A stretch of DNA of 64,000 nucleotides from Chondromyces crocatus (GTDB taxonomy: Bacteria; Myxococcota_A; Polyangia; Polyangiales; Polyangiaceae): positions 6,526,525-6,590,524 of the forward strand of contig NZ_CP012159.1 in assembly GCF_001189295.1 (NCBI RefSeq), given 5' to 3'. The notes under the pieces were generated by a model, which did no database searches, was not told where the DNA came from, and was given only the letters and a program-made list of their open reading frames with translations. The translations under genes were made by a program, and so were the position numbers. The number at the start of each line of letters is the position of its first letter. The stretch's first letter is position 1. Positions 28,769 through 42,261 of this stretch are shown here, in pieces.

Positions 28769-29441
28769 GCTCCACCGCCGCCTCACGCACGAGGAGTGCG
28801 TCCGGGCCTGCGACCCGCAGCATGGCGCGCACCACGTCCCCCTCGCGCTGCCCGGTCAAGATGCCGGTCATCGCAGCGGGATCGGTCGGGTCGTTGGGGT
28901 TCACCGAGGCACGGAGAGCACCGTCGTCGAAGCGGCCGGTGATCGTCGCCGCGCCCAGCGCGCCTTCCGCCTTCCCGCGCACCTCGCCGCCCGGCTCGAT
29001 GGTCAGCGTGATGGTGCCCGGCCCTGCGGCGACCTTGCCATCGTCCTTCTGGCGGGCCTTGTCGCTCACCTTCGCGGGGTAGGTCACGACGCCCTTCTTC
29101 GCGTCGTACTTCCCTTGCCATTGCTCGACGAGTGGCGCCTTCGCCGCCGCGGCGGCCGACGCGGATGCAGAGAGGCCTGACGCGCTCGCGCTCACGCCCG
29201 CGCTCACGCTCGCGGCGGGCGGGGCCGCAGCGCCGCTCGCAGCCGGAGGCGCCTCCTGCGCCGGCTTGCCGTCCTCGCATCCTGCACCGATCGAAGCCAG
29301 GCCCATGACCGCGAGCAAGAGCAGGATGCGCGGTTTGCGGGTCGCGTGCGTCGCGTGCATCGCATGCAATGCCCGTCCTGCCTGCGTCGCGGGCGGCACC
29401 TGTCCCGCCTGCCTCACCTTCGTCCGGGGAAACCCGTGCAT
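28746..29441 (-). CDS. Hypothetical Ala-rich lipoprotein
   Basis: I do not recognise a family. The ATG at 29441 overlaps the glycosyltransferase stop codon (ATGA) and gives 231 residues, but the signal peptide (KPRILLLLAVMGLASIGAGC) then begins only near residue 36. An internal ATG at 29360 (residue 28) gives a normal signal peptide and is a likely alternative start. The predicted lipidated Cys is residue 55 of the longer form; the lipobox is weak. An Ala/Ser/Pro linker follows, then a C-terminal domain of about 130 residues with beta-strand-like stretches (GTITLTIEPGGEVRGKAEG, AATITGRFDDGALRASV, AMTGILTGQREGDVVRAML), suggestive of a small beta-barrel. It is probably co-transcribed with the glycosyltransferase gene. 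Its role in the cluster is unknown. Confidence 0.7.
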   Translation of the reverse strand: MHGFPRTKVRQAGQVPPATQAGRALHAMHATHATRKPRILLLLAVMGLASIGAGCEDGKPAQEAPPAASGAAAPPAASVSAGVSASASGLSASASAAAAAKAPLVEQWQGKYDAKKGVVTYPAKVSDKARQKDDGKVAAGPGTITLTIEPGGEVRGKAEGALGAATITGRFDDGALRASVNPNDPTDPAAMTGILTGQREGDVVRAMLRVAGPDALLVREAAVELRKAEAP

Positions 29442-30613
29442 CACGCCACGCCCTTCTGCGAGAGGCCTTCCAGCAACGAGACGACATGCTCGGGCCCGGG
29501 CATCGCCGCGATGGCCTGCTTCACGGCGGCGGCGCGCTCGCGGTAGCCCTTCTCGGCGAGCATCTGGCGGACCTGGGCGCGGAGGGTCTCGGCGGTGAGT
29601 TCGGCCGGCACGATCGACGTGGCCACGCCGAGCTGGGCGCAGCAGCCCGCCTGGAAGGGCGCGTCTCCGCCCACGGGCAAGAAGAGCATCGGCACGCCCA
29701 TCGACAGCGCGGCCATCACCGTGTTGTAGCCGCCGTGGGTGATCACCAGATCGCAGCGCTCGAACATCAAACTCTGCGGGATGTAGGGCTCGATGTGCAC
29801 GTTCGCGGGCTGCGGCCCGAAGCGCGCCGGGTCGAGGTTGCGCCCCACGGTCAGCACCAGGTGGATCGGCTCGTCGCGCAGCCCTTCGAGCAGCGCCTCG
29901 AAGATGCCGGGCGTGCTGTTGAACACCGTCCCGAGCGAGGCATAGACCGTCGGCACGTCCCCGAGCTGCTCGGTCCACGCGGGGAGCTTCGCGCCGTCGA
30001 TGTTGTCGAAGATGCAAGGGCGCACCGGCTGGCTGATGGGCAGGAGCGGGATGTTCTCCGGCTGGTAGCCCGTCGGCAGGATGTGCAGGTAGAGGTCGCC
30101 GTACATCCGGATCATCCCCGGATCCGGCGGCAACCCGTGCTCGATCCGCAGCGCGTCGAGCATCTGGTTGAAGCCGAAGTCGCGCAGCATGTCGGTCGGG
30201 TAGAACAAGCTGATGCCCGCCGTGGCGAGCGGCACGCCGAGGATCTCCGCCGCGAGCGAGCCCGCAGGCTCCCAGTACTCGCGCACGATCACGTCGGGCG
30301 CGAACGCCCTGCCGGCGGCCACCAGATCCGGCAGCATCGCCTTCAGGCCGACGTTGTAGAAGATGTTGAGGAAATAGCCCGTCTGCGCGTCGACGCTCAG
30401 CCCCTCGAACTCGGGGAACGATGTCTCCGGCGCCGACTCGAGCCAGTCGATCCCCACCGGAATCGCCTGGAACCCTGCCGCCTCGATGGTCGCGCAATAG
30501 GGCCGCGAGGTGGCGAAGGCGACCTGATGCCCCGCCTCGACCAGTGCGCGCGCGAACGGCACCAAGGGGTTGAAGTGACCTGCCGCAGGCTGCGTCGTGA
30601 ACAGCACCTTCAT
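29441..30613 (-). CDS. Glycosyltransferase, GT1/MGT (macrolide-type) family
   Basis: The 390-residue enzyme starts at the ATG at 30613 with MKVLFTTQPAAGHFNPLVPFA, the standard beginning of UDP/dTDP-sugar GT-B glycosyltransferases acting on small molecules. The C-terminal donor domain has PTVYASLGTVFN and the signature HGGYNTVMAALSMGVPMLFLPVGGDAPFQ, in which the usual D-Q pair for sugar binding appears as DAPFQ. Related enzymes attach deoxysugars to polyketides. With a sugar ketoisomerase and a 3-aminotransferase at 33.8-35.4 kb, it probably transfers a 3-amino-3,6-dideoxyhexose to the product. A macrolide-inactivating (self-resistance) glycosyltransferase is the main alternative. It is divergent from the MFS exporter, 142 bp away. 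Confidence 0.88.
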   Translation of the reverse strand: MKVLFTTQPAAGHFNPLVPFARALVEAGHQVAFATSRPYCATIEAAGFQAIPVGIDWLESAPETSFPEFEGLSVDAQTGYFLNIFYNVGLKAMLPDLVAAGRAFAPDVIVREYWEPAGSLAAEILGVPLATAGISLFYPTDMLRDFGFNQMLDALRIEHGLPPDPGMIRMYGDLYLHILPTGYQPENIPLLPISQPVRPCIFDNIDGAKLPAWTEQLGDVPTVYASLGTVFNSTPGIFEALLEGLRDEPIHLVLTVGRNLDPARFGPQPANVHIEPYIPQSLMFERCDLVITHGGYNTVMAALSMGVPMLFLPVGGDAPFQAGCCAQLGVATSIVPAELTAETLRAQVRQMLAEKGYRERAAAVKQAIAAMPGPEHVVSLLEGLSQKGVA

Positions 30614-30680
30614 GATCGCGGCGGACGCTAGCACACGCCGATCGCTGCGAGGTCTGGAATCCAGGCATTTCCGCGCTCGG

Positions 30681-30709
30681 TTGACGGTGCGGAGGCCGCA
30701 GATTACCCT
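30681..30709 (+). promoter_or_regulatory. Predicted sigma-70-type promoter for the MFS exporter
   Basis: TTGACG (30681-30686) and TACCCT (30704-30709) are separated by 17 bp, upstream of the exporter ATG at 30756. The -35 box matches five of six consensus bases; the -10 box matches three. This is the best promoter-like pair in the divergent gap. Confidence 0.4.
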
Positions 30710-30755
30710 CGGCCCCCCATTCTGACGCATTCACGGCACCCCGAGGGACCGACCG

Positions 30756-32126
30756 ATGGACAGCCCGTCCGATAGCAGCAATGCCGGGGGCGAGCGCACC
30801 GGCGGCTCGCAAGGCAATTTCATTGCCGTCCTGCGCATCCGGGATTTCAGGCTTCTATGGCTGGGTCAGCTCATTTCGCAGACGGGCGATTATTTCGCCT
30901 ATACCGCGATGATGCTGGTCGTGAGCCGCTTCTCCACGCTGCGTGGCGACGGCGAGGGCGATCTGGCCCTGGCGATCTCGTCGCTGATGATCGTCGCCGC
31001 CGTCCCGCGCCTCCTGTTCGGTGCGCTCGCTGGCGTGTTCGCCGATCGCTGGCCGCGGCGCCGCGCGATGCTCTTCTCGGACGTGCTGCGCATGGGCATG
31101 ACGCTGCTGCTCATCCCGGCGTTCCTGTTGAAGAGCCTGACCGCGGTGTACCTGCTGGCGTTCCTGATGTCGACGGTCAGCACCCTGTTCACCTCGGCCA
31201 AGGGTGCCGTCTTGCCCCTGCTCGTCCCGCAGGAGCAGCTCATGCCAGCGAACACCATCTCGCAGGTCTCGATGATGGCCGCGAACTTCATCGGCCCTGC
31301 CCTGGCAGGCGCCGTCTTCAAGATGCTGCCGAGCGAGAAGCTCTGGATGGTGTTCATCCTCGACTCGTTCTCGTTCTTCGCTTCCGGCGTGGCGCTCTGG
31401 CTCATGTCGACGGCCGGAGACGTGCGCACCGACCGCGCGAAGCTCGCCACGGCGGGCGGCCCGCTGCGCCGCGTCGTCGACGATCTGCTCGTCGGCCTCA
31501 AAGCGCTCACCCAGAACCGCACCATCTCCGCCCTGGCGATCGTCTGCACGATCTCCTTCTTCGCCGCCGGCGGCCTCCAGGTGCTGTGGTTCGTGCTGCT
31601 CAAGACGCGCTACGGCTTCGTCCAGGAGAGCGAGCTCGCCTTCCGCAACAGCATCGTGGACATGGCGTTCTTCACCGGCATGGTGCTGGCGAGCGTCGCC
31701 GTGGGCAACGTGCTCTCCAGCGCCGCCCCGAAGTGGCTCATCTTCTGGGGCCTCGTCGTCAGCGGCGTCGCGACGGCGATCGCCGGGCACATGCCGAGCT
31801 ACTGGGGCCTCGTCGTGTCGGTCGTCTGCCTCGGCCTCTTCGTCGCGCCCATCCAGGCCGGCATCAGCACGCTGACGCAGCTCGTGGTGCCGAACGATCA
31901 GCTCGGTCGCGTCGGCGGGAGCATCAGCACCGTCACCGAGGCGGCGATGATGAGTTCCCTGGCGCTGGCGGGCGTCGTCCCGAAGACGCTGGGCCTGGCG
32001 AACACGTTCCTCGTCGCGGGGGCGCTCTGCTGGCTCGGCGCCCTCCTCGCCTGGATACGGTTGCCGGCGGTCAAGGCGCAGCGCAACGCGCCCACGGTGA
32101 CCCCCGGAGAAGCGCAGCCTGCCTGA
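30756..32126 (+). CDS. MFS efflux transporter (EntS-like, MFS_3)
   Basis: The 456-residue protein has about 12 hydrophobic helices and resembles the enterobactin-exporter branch of the major facilitator superfamily: the N-terminal FRLLWLGQLISQTGDYF, the loop 2-3 motif GVFADRWPRRRAM, the conserved PLLVPQEQLMPANTISQ after helix 4, and the late motif VPNDQLGRVGGSIS. It should be in the inner membrane and pump out a small molecule by proton antiport. Its place between the glycosyltransferase and sugar genes makes it the likely exporter or self-resistance pump of the cluster. Both termini are hydrophilic. A 43-bp repeat array starts about 95 bp after the stop codon. Confidence 0.9.
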   Translation: MDSPSDSSNAGGERTGGSQGNFIAVLRIRDFRLLWLGQLISQTGDYFAYTAMMLVVSRFSTLRGDGEGDLALAISSLMIVAAVPRLLFGALAGVFADRWPRRRAMLFSDVLRMGMTLLLIPAFLLKSLTAVYLLAFLMSTVSTLFTSAKGAVLPLLVPQEQLMPANTISQVSMMAANFIGPALAGAVFKMLPSEKLWMVFILDSFSFFASGVALWLMSTAGDVRTDRAKLATAGGPLRRVVDDLLVGLKALTQNRTISALAIVCTISFFAAGGLQVLWFVLLKTRYGFVQESELAFRNSIVDMAFFTGMVLASVAVGNVLSSAAPKWLIFWGLVVSGVATAIAGHMPSYWGLVVSVVCLGLFVAPIQAGISTLTQLVVPNDQLGRVGGSISTVTEAAMMSSLALAGVVPKTLGLANTFLVAGALCWLGALLAWIRLPAVKAQRNAPTVTPGEAQPA

Positions 32127-32220
32127 TCCGCGGTGGGCTCCCCCACCTCAGTCCATCGTCGACCTCACCTCGGCGCCCTCGACCCGTCCACCGACGGGTC
32201 CTCGCCCAGCCCACCGTGTC

Positions 32221-32462
32221 CAGGCCCCTTTGACCGGTCGAACACCCCCAGGTCACACGTGCAGCACCCCCTTTGGCCGGTCGAACACCCCCAGGTCACA
32301 CGTGCAGCACCCCCTTCGACCGGTCGAACACCCTCAGGTCACACGTGCAGCACCCTCTTTGACCGGTCGAACACCCCCAGGTCACACGTGCAGCACCCCC
32401 TTTGACCGGTCAAACACCCTCAGGTCACACGTGCAGTACCCCCTTCGACCGGTCGAACACCC
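32221..32462. repeat. 43-bp tandem repeat array (five full units plus a partial sixth) with alternating palindromes
   Basis: GACCGGTC begins at 32232, 32275 (as GGCCGGTC), 32318, 32361, 32404 and 32447: an exact 43-bp period. CACGTG begins at 32256, 32299, 32342, 32385 and 32428. Each unit thus has two different palindromes, 23 and 20 bp apart centre to centre, close to two helical turns. The units differ at only a few bases. The period is not a multiple of three, so it is not coding. There are no variable spacers, so it is not CRISPR. It lies in the 762-bp gap after the MFS gene. Protein-binding sites or a structural array are the likely roles. Confidence 0.95.
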
Positions 32463-32888
32463 AGAGACCACGCGATTCCCCCTGGAAAACGCACGCTCAG
32501 CCCCTCTGGGACCCGCCTCGCAGGCAGCCGGCAGAGGGGTCGATTCTGCTCCGGACGCGACGAATTGCGTCCACGCGAGATGTCCGTAGGGCAGATGGAC
32601 ACATCCATTCCGCCACGAACGGTTCGGATCGCATCCCAGGATGCCTGACAGGCGCACCCGACGAGGAACGGGTGACGCCGATTCCGACGGGATGACCGTC
32701 CGGTCGGCTGGAGGGTCGTCCGTTCGGAGGGAAGCCCACAGGTCTTCCGTCCAGCAGGTGGATCAGCGAGCGGCAGGTGCGTCTGTCAGCGTCACGACCG
32801 CTCTCGTCGCCCCGCGCTCATGGCACCCGTGTGGGCACGGCTCGGTGCCGTCCGCGACTTTGCCTGGGTCGGGTGAGCCTGTGCCGCC
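32463..32888. other. Intergenic region after the repeat array (426 bp), nothing recognised
   Basis: Several short open frames exist on both strands, but none has a convincing start signal or familiar protein sequence. The region follows the 43-bp array and ends at the stop codon of the Uma2-family gene. Confidence 0.4.
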
Positions 32889-33491
32889 TCAGCCTTCGTG
32901 GCCGCGAGGTGCAGGGAGCTTCTCGTCCCAGAGGATCGAGAGCGGCAGCTCGATGGCATCGAAGGGCGCGGCCCGCACGACCACATCGCCTTTGACCAGC
33001 AGCTCGGTCTCCCATCGCTTCCGAGGGCCCAGGTGCTGGACCTCCAGCGTGCGCTTGATGGGGTCGACCAGCCAGACCCAGGTCACGCCTTCGCGGGCGT
33101 AGATCGGGAGTTTGTCGAAGCGGTCGTCGGTCGCCGTGCTCGGGGAGAGCACCTCGCAGATCCAGTCCGGAGCGAGGGAGATCGCCGCCGTGCTGGGTCG
33201 GGTGGGCATCCGCTCCCGACGCCAGCCGGCCAGGTCGGGCACCAGCACATCGCTGTCCAGATGCAGCTCTGGCTCGTCGAAAATCCACCATCCCCCCGGA
33301 CCACCCATCCCGAGCCGGAACGGGGAGCCCAGCATCATCCCCAACGTCGAGGAGACACTCACGTGTGGCGTGGCGGGGCGCGGCGACATGAAGAGGGTGC
33401 CCGCGATGATCTCCCCAACCATGTGCGGAGGTACAGCCTCGAGATCGGCGTACGTGGCAACAGCCGGTAGTTTCTTCGCCGGTTCAGCCAT
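32889..33491 (-). CDS. Uma2-family (DUF820) putative endonuclease-like protein
   Basis: The 200-residue product shows the Uma2 pattern: an N-terminal ATYADLEAVPPHMVGEIIAG, then the PD-(D/E)xK-like core with VLVPDLAGWRRER and APDWICEVLSPST, then the conserved DDRFDKLPIYAREGVTWVWLVDP. Uma2 proteins are often multi-copy in myxobacteria, actinomycetes and cyanobacteria; a nuclease fold is established, but a biological role is not. It has no evident tie to the biosynthetic genes around it and may be an insertion between the exporter and sugar genes. Length is normal, and the acidic core residues and the following Glu are present, so the fold should be intact. Confidence 0.87.
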   Translation of the reverse strand: MAEPAKKLPAVATYADLEAVPPHMVGEIIAGTLFMSPRPATPHVSVSSTLGMMLGSPFRLGMGGPGGWWIFDEPELHLDSDVLVPDLAGWRRERMPTRPSTAAISLAPDWICEVLSPSTATDDRFDKLPIYAREGVTWVWLVDPIKRTLEVQHLGPRKRWETELLVKGDVVVRAAPFDAIELPLSILWDEKLPAPRGHEG

Positions 33492-33794
33492 TGCGGTCTC
33501 CGAGGGGTCTATTTCCTTCCAGCATGGTCATCGACGAATGGCCGCGAGACGCGCGCTGCCTGTTTCTCGGCATTTTCGAGGTCGCTGAGGGGTCTCGGGA
33601 CGGGGTCTCCAGAGCGTAGAGGACTGTCCGACGGCTATCAACACGTGTTGGTGGTGTGTCGGCTGGCACGATGGGTCGCTGGGAGCCGGCGACGGTGACG
33701 TCTGGCCGCTCGGGAAAAGCGTGGCGGACGGTGACGACCGGCTGCGCGTGACGGCTTTCCGCCCGAAGCGCAGACTTTTCCCACGCAGGCGCGC
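33492..33794. other. Intergenic region (303 bp), no supported gene
   Basis: A 104-codon minus-strand frame spans it but is Arg/Pro/Ser-rich, lacks a good SD and overlaps the Uma2 start, so it was not accepted. The region holds the 3' flank of the aminotransferase gene and the presumptive promoter of the Uma2 gene. No hairpin terminator was obvious. Confidence 0.4.
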
Positions 33795-34892
33795 TCAAGC
33801 GAAGCGATGGATCGCCTGGATGACGTGCTCCACGGCGTCGTCGGCGAGGTGCGGCCCCATCGGGAGGCTCAGCACTTCGGCCGCTAGACGCTCGGTGAGC
33901 GGGAGCGGGGGGAGGCCTGCGAGATCGGCGTAGGCGCCAGCGCGGTGCGGGGGGACGGGATAGTGGATCTGCGTGCCGACGCCCTCGCGCTGGAGGTGCG
34001 CCTGGAGCGCGTCACGGCGGGTCGAGCGGATCACGAAGAGGTGCCAGACCGGCTCGGCCCACGCAGGGACGTGCGGCAAGACGAGGCCGGGAACGTCGCG
34101 CAGCGCCTCCAGGTAGCGCTGGGCGATCCGGGCGCGGCGCGCGTTCCAGGTGTCCAGGTAGGCGAGCTTCACGCGCAGGAAGGCGGCTTGCAGCTCGTCG
34201 AGGCGGGCGTTCATGCCGATCACGTCGCTGTGGTACTTCACGCGCGAGCCGTAGTTGCGCAGGGTGCGCAGGCGATCGGCGAGGTCGGCGTCGCTCGTGA
34301 CCACGCCGCCGGCGTCGCCGAGGGCGCCGAGGTTCTTGCCCGGGTAGAAGCTGAAGCCGGCGGCGAGGCCGAGGCTCCCGGTGCGCCGGCCGCGGTAGCG
34401 CGCGCCCTGGGCTTGCGCGGCGTCCTCGATGACCAGGAGGCCGTGGCGGGCGGCGAGATCGAGGATCGGGTCCATGTCCGCGGGCTGGCCGTAGAGGTGC
34501 ACGGGCAGGATGGCGCGGGTCTTCGGGGTGATCGCGGCGGCGAGGCGCGCAGGGTCGAGGTTGTGCGTGCGTTCGTCCGGCTCGACGGGGACCGGGGTCG
34601 CGCCCGCGTGGGTGACGCCGAGCCAGGTGGCGATGAAGGTGTTCGCGGGGACGATGACCTCGGCGCCAGGGCCGATGTCGAGGGCGCGCAGGAGGAGCAC
34701 GAGGGCGTCGAGGCCGTTGCTGACGCCGATGCCGTGCGTGGCGCCGCAGTAGGCGGCGAACTCTTGCTCGAAGGCCTCGACCTCGGCGCCGAGCACGTAC
34801 CAGCCGCCCTCGGCGACGCGGGTGTAGGCGGCGTCGAGCTCGGCGCGCAGCTCGTCGTGGGCGGGGCGCAACTCCAGGAACGGGACCTTCAT
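33795..34892 (-). CDS. Sugar 3-aminotransferase (DegT/DnrJ/EryC1 family)
   Basis: The 365-residue PLP enzyme begins [10 protein letters not shown] and has the family markers: [14 protein letters not shown] for the phosphate site, [27 protein letters not shown] with the PLP-contacting Asp, and the Schiff-base Lys186 in [16 protein letters not shown]. The sequence resembles FdtB/QdtB/TylB-type enzymes that aminate dTDP-3-keto-6-deoxyhexoses at C3 using glutamate. Its neighbour is a 3,4-ketoisomerase that would supply exactly that substrate. GGAG lies upstream of the ATG at suitable spacing. No N-methyltransferase or N-acyltransferase for the amino sugar is visible in the window, and dTDP-glucose synthase/dehydratase must come from elsewhere. 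Confidence 0.9.
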   Translation of the reverse strand: MKVPFLELRPAHDELRAELDAAYTRVAEGGWYVLGAEVEAFEQEFAAYCGATHGIGVSNGLDALVLLLRALDIGPGAEVIVPANTFIATWLGVTHAGATPVPVEPDERTHNLDPARLAAAITPKTRAILPVHLYGQPADMDPILDLAARHGLLVIEDAAQAQGARYRGRRTGSLGLAAGFSFYPGKNLGALGDAGGVVTSDADLADRLRTLRNYGSRVKYHSDVIGMNARLDELQAAFLRVKLAYLDTWNARRARIAQRYLEALRDVPGLVLPHVPAWAEPVWHLFVIRSTRRDALQAHLQREGVGTQIHYPVPPHRAGAYADLAGLPPLPLTERLAAEVLSLPMGPHLADDAVEHVIQAIHRFA

Positions 34893-34971
34893 CGCATTGT
34901 CTCCAGAGCGTTCGGGCGGCGCTGCGCCTTCATCCGGCAGGCAGCGTGAGGGACCGGGCTGCGCGACGTGC

Positions 34972-35385
34972 TCATCGCGATGCCCGGGTCGCGGCGAGGA
35001 AGGTTTCGTGATCGCGGATGTACTCGGCCTCGTCGTAGGGTTCCGAGGCGAGGATCAGGCACGCGGCGCCCGGGGAGAAGTCGTACAGCTCGCGCCAGAG
35101 GATGGGCGAGAGGTGGAGCGCGCGGGTGGGCGAGTCCAGGAGGAGGTCGTGCTGGGTCTCGCCGTCGTCGAGGCGCATGCGGAAGGAGCCCGCGAGCGGG
35201 ATGAAGAGCTGCTCCAGTCGTCGATGGGCGTGGCCGCCGCGCTCGGTGCCAGGGGGGACCTGGCAGATGTAGTAGACGCGGCGGATGGCGAACGGGATGT
35301 CGCGTGACCCCTCGACGAAGCCCAGGAGGCCGCGCGGGTCTCGGTGCGAGGGGACGTCGAGGAAGCGGAAGGCGCCGAGGGGCAC
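34972..35385 (-). CDS. dTDP-4-keto-6-deoxyhexose 3,4-ketoisomerase (FdtA/QdtA/Tyl1a family)
   Basis: This small cupin of 137 residues starts at a GTG at 35385, 8 nt after the stop of the SbnB-like gene. It reads [64 protein letters not shown] and ends with an alpha-helical tail. The [10 protein letters not shown] motif carries the catalytic histidine pair of the family. It interconverts dTDP-4-keto- and 3-keto-6-deoxyhexoses, the step before C3 amination by the adjacent DegT-type enzyme. Whether it gives the gluco (QdtA/Tyl1a) or galacto (FdtA) product cannot be read from sequence here. The frame is open far upstream, but that stretch is antisense-like noise over the SbnB-like gene. Confidence 0.87.
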   Translation of the reverse strand: MPLGAFRFLDVPSHRDPRGLLGFVEGSRDIPFAIRRVYYICQVPPGTERGGHAHRRLEQLFIPLAGSFRMRLDDGETQHDLLLDSPTRALHLSPILWRELYDFSPGAACLILASEPYDEAEYIRDHETFLAATRASR

Positions 35386-35393
35386 GAGGGGTC

Positions 35394-36359
35394 CTAGTCG
35401 AGCGTGGTGCCGACGCCCTGGGCGCGGGCCTTGTCGTGGAAGTGGCGGGCGATGGCGATGTCGAAGACGGCCATGCCCATGGGGTTGAACAGGATGGGCT
35501 GGGCGGGCGCGAAGCCGGCGAGGGCGCCGTGGCAGACGACGTCGACGATGCTCTTCGTGCCCTCCTTGGTGAGGCCCTTCTCCTTGTGGAACACCTCGAT
35601 GTCGGTCGCCTCGCGGTTCACCTCGTCCCAGTCGTCGACGATCATGGCGTCCTTCATCTGGTCGAAGACGTGGACGGTGTAGTCGCGGAGCGAGACGTTG
35701 AGCTGGAGGGAGCCCGGCTTGGCGGGGCGATCGATGTAGGGCGCCGAAGAGACGGTGCAGGTGATGAAGACGTCGGCGTCGTCGTAGGCCTCCTGCCAGG
35801 AGCGGACGAGGCCGACGTGCTCGGGGAGCTGGCCTTCGGCGTGGAGGTCGATGGAGCGGGGGTCGTAGATGGAGACCTTGCGCAGGCGGGCGCCGAGCAG
35901 CTCCTGGCACATGGCGAGGTGGTAGCGGCCGATGGGGCCGAAGCCGGTGATGCCGACCTTGACCTCGTCGGGGGTGCGGAGCTGGTCGAAGAGGCGGAGG
36001 AGGAGTCCGCTGACCGAGGCGGTGCGGATGACGCTGAGCAGGGCACCGTTGACGATGCAGATGGGCGCGCCGGTGTCGGCGTCGTTGACGACGACGACGC
36101 TGTGCGCGCGCGGGATCTGGCGGTCGAGGTTGCCAGGGAAGCTCGCGATCCACTTGATGCCCGCCGCGTTGACGTCGCCGCCGAGGAAGGCCGGCATGGC
36201 GATGATGCGGTTCACGGGGTTGCGGTAGCGGAGGTACGGCTTGATGGGCTGCGCGAAGTCGCCGCGATCGAGGCAACGGACGGCGTGGTCGATGGAGGAG
36301 ATGGTCTCGTTCCAGTCGATGCCGAGGGTGTGGAGGTCGCGTTCGGAGAGGTAGAGCAT
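35394..36359 (-). CDS. sbnB: SbnB-like dehydrogenase, L-2,3-diaminopropionate biosynthesis (ornithine cyclodeaminase fold)
   Basis: The 321-residue protein belongs to the ornithine cyclodeaminase/mu-crystallin family and matches the SbnB branch: MLYLSERDL, DFAQPIKPYLRY, RIIAMPAFLGGDVNAAGIKWI, the Rossmann loop GFGPIGRYHL, SSAPYIDRPAKPG, VDDWDEVNRE and the terminal FNPMGMAVFDIAIA and GTTLD. SbnB oxidatively cleaves N-(2-amino-2-carboxyethyl)-L-glutamate with NAD+, giving L-2,3-diaminopropionate and 2-oxoglutarate. Its SbnA partner is at 27464-28612. It sits directly downstream of the last PKS gene (108-bp gap) and upstream of the sugar ketoisomerase, so it is embedded in the PKS operon. AGGACG precedes the ATG. 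Length is normal. Confidence 0.9.
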   Translation of the reverse strand: MLYLSERDLHTLGIDWNETISSIDHAVRCLDRGDFAQPIKPYLRYRNPVNRIIAMPAFLGGDVNAAGIKWIASFPGNLDRQIPRAHSVVVVNDADTGAPICIVNGALLSVIRTASVSGLLLRLFDQLRTPDEVKVGITGFGPIGRYHLAMCQELLGARLRKVSIYDPRSIDLHAEGQLPEHVGLVRSWQEAYDDADVFITCTVSSAPYIDRPAKPGSLQLNVSLRDYTVHVFDQMKDAMIVDDWDEVNREATDIEVFHKEKGLTKEGTKSIVDVVCHGALAGFAPAQPILFNPMGMAVFDIAIARHFHDKARAQGVGTTLD

Positions 36360-36467
36360 GGGTCGTCCTGGGTCAGGGTGAGGCCTTGGGAGCCGTCGTC
36401 CTCGGTCGGCTCGGGGCCTCGGGTCCGTGGGGTACAGCGAAGGTCGCGGCGCGCGTCCCGTCGAGGC

Positions 36468-42239
<5,772 letters not shown>

Positions 42240-42261
42240 GTCGCGGCTCGGGGTTGGAAGC

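Noticed and set aside
32250-32440. The CACGTG sites of the array as parS sites for ParB
   Set aside because: Only about 11 of 16 positions match a typical parS palindrome, the flanks are not symmetric, and parAB is 20 kb away. Kept only as a remote possibility.
32221-32462. The 43-bp array as a CRISPR array
   Set aside because: Units are contiguous and near-identical over their full length, with no unique spacers, and no cas gene is present.
33484-33798. 104-codon minus-strand frame between the Uma2 and aminotransferase genes
   Set aside because: No SD, no recognisable motif, overlaps the Uma2 start and has a random-looking composition.
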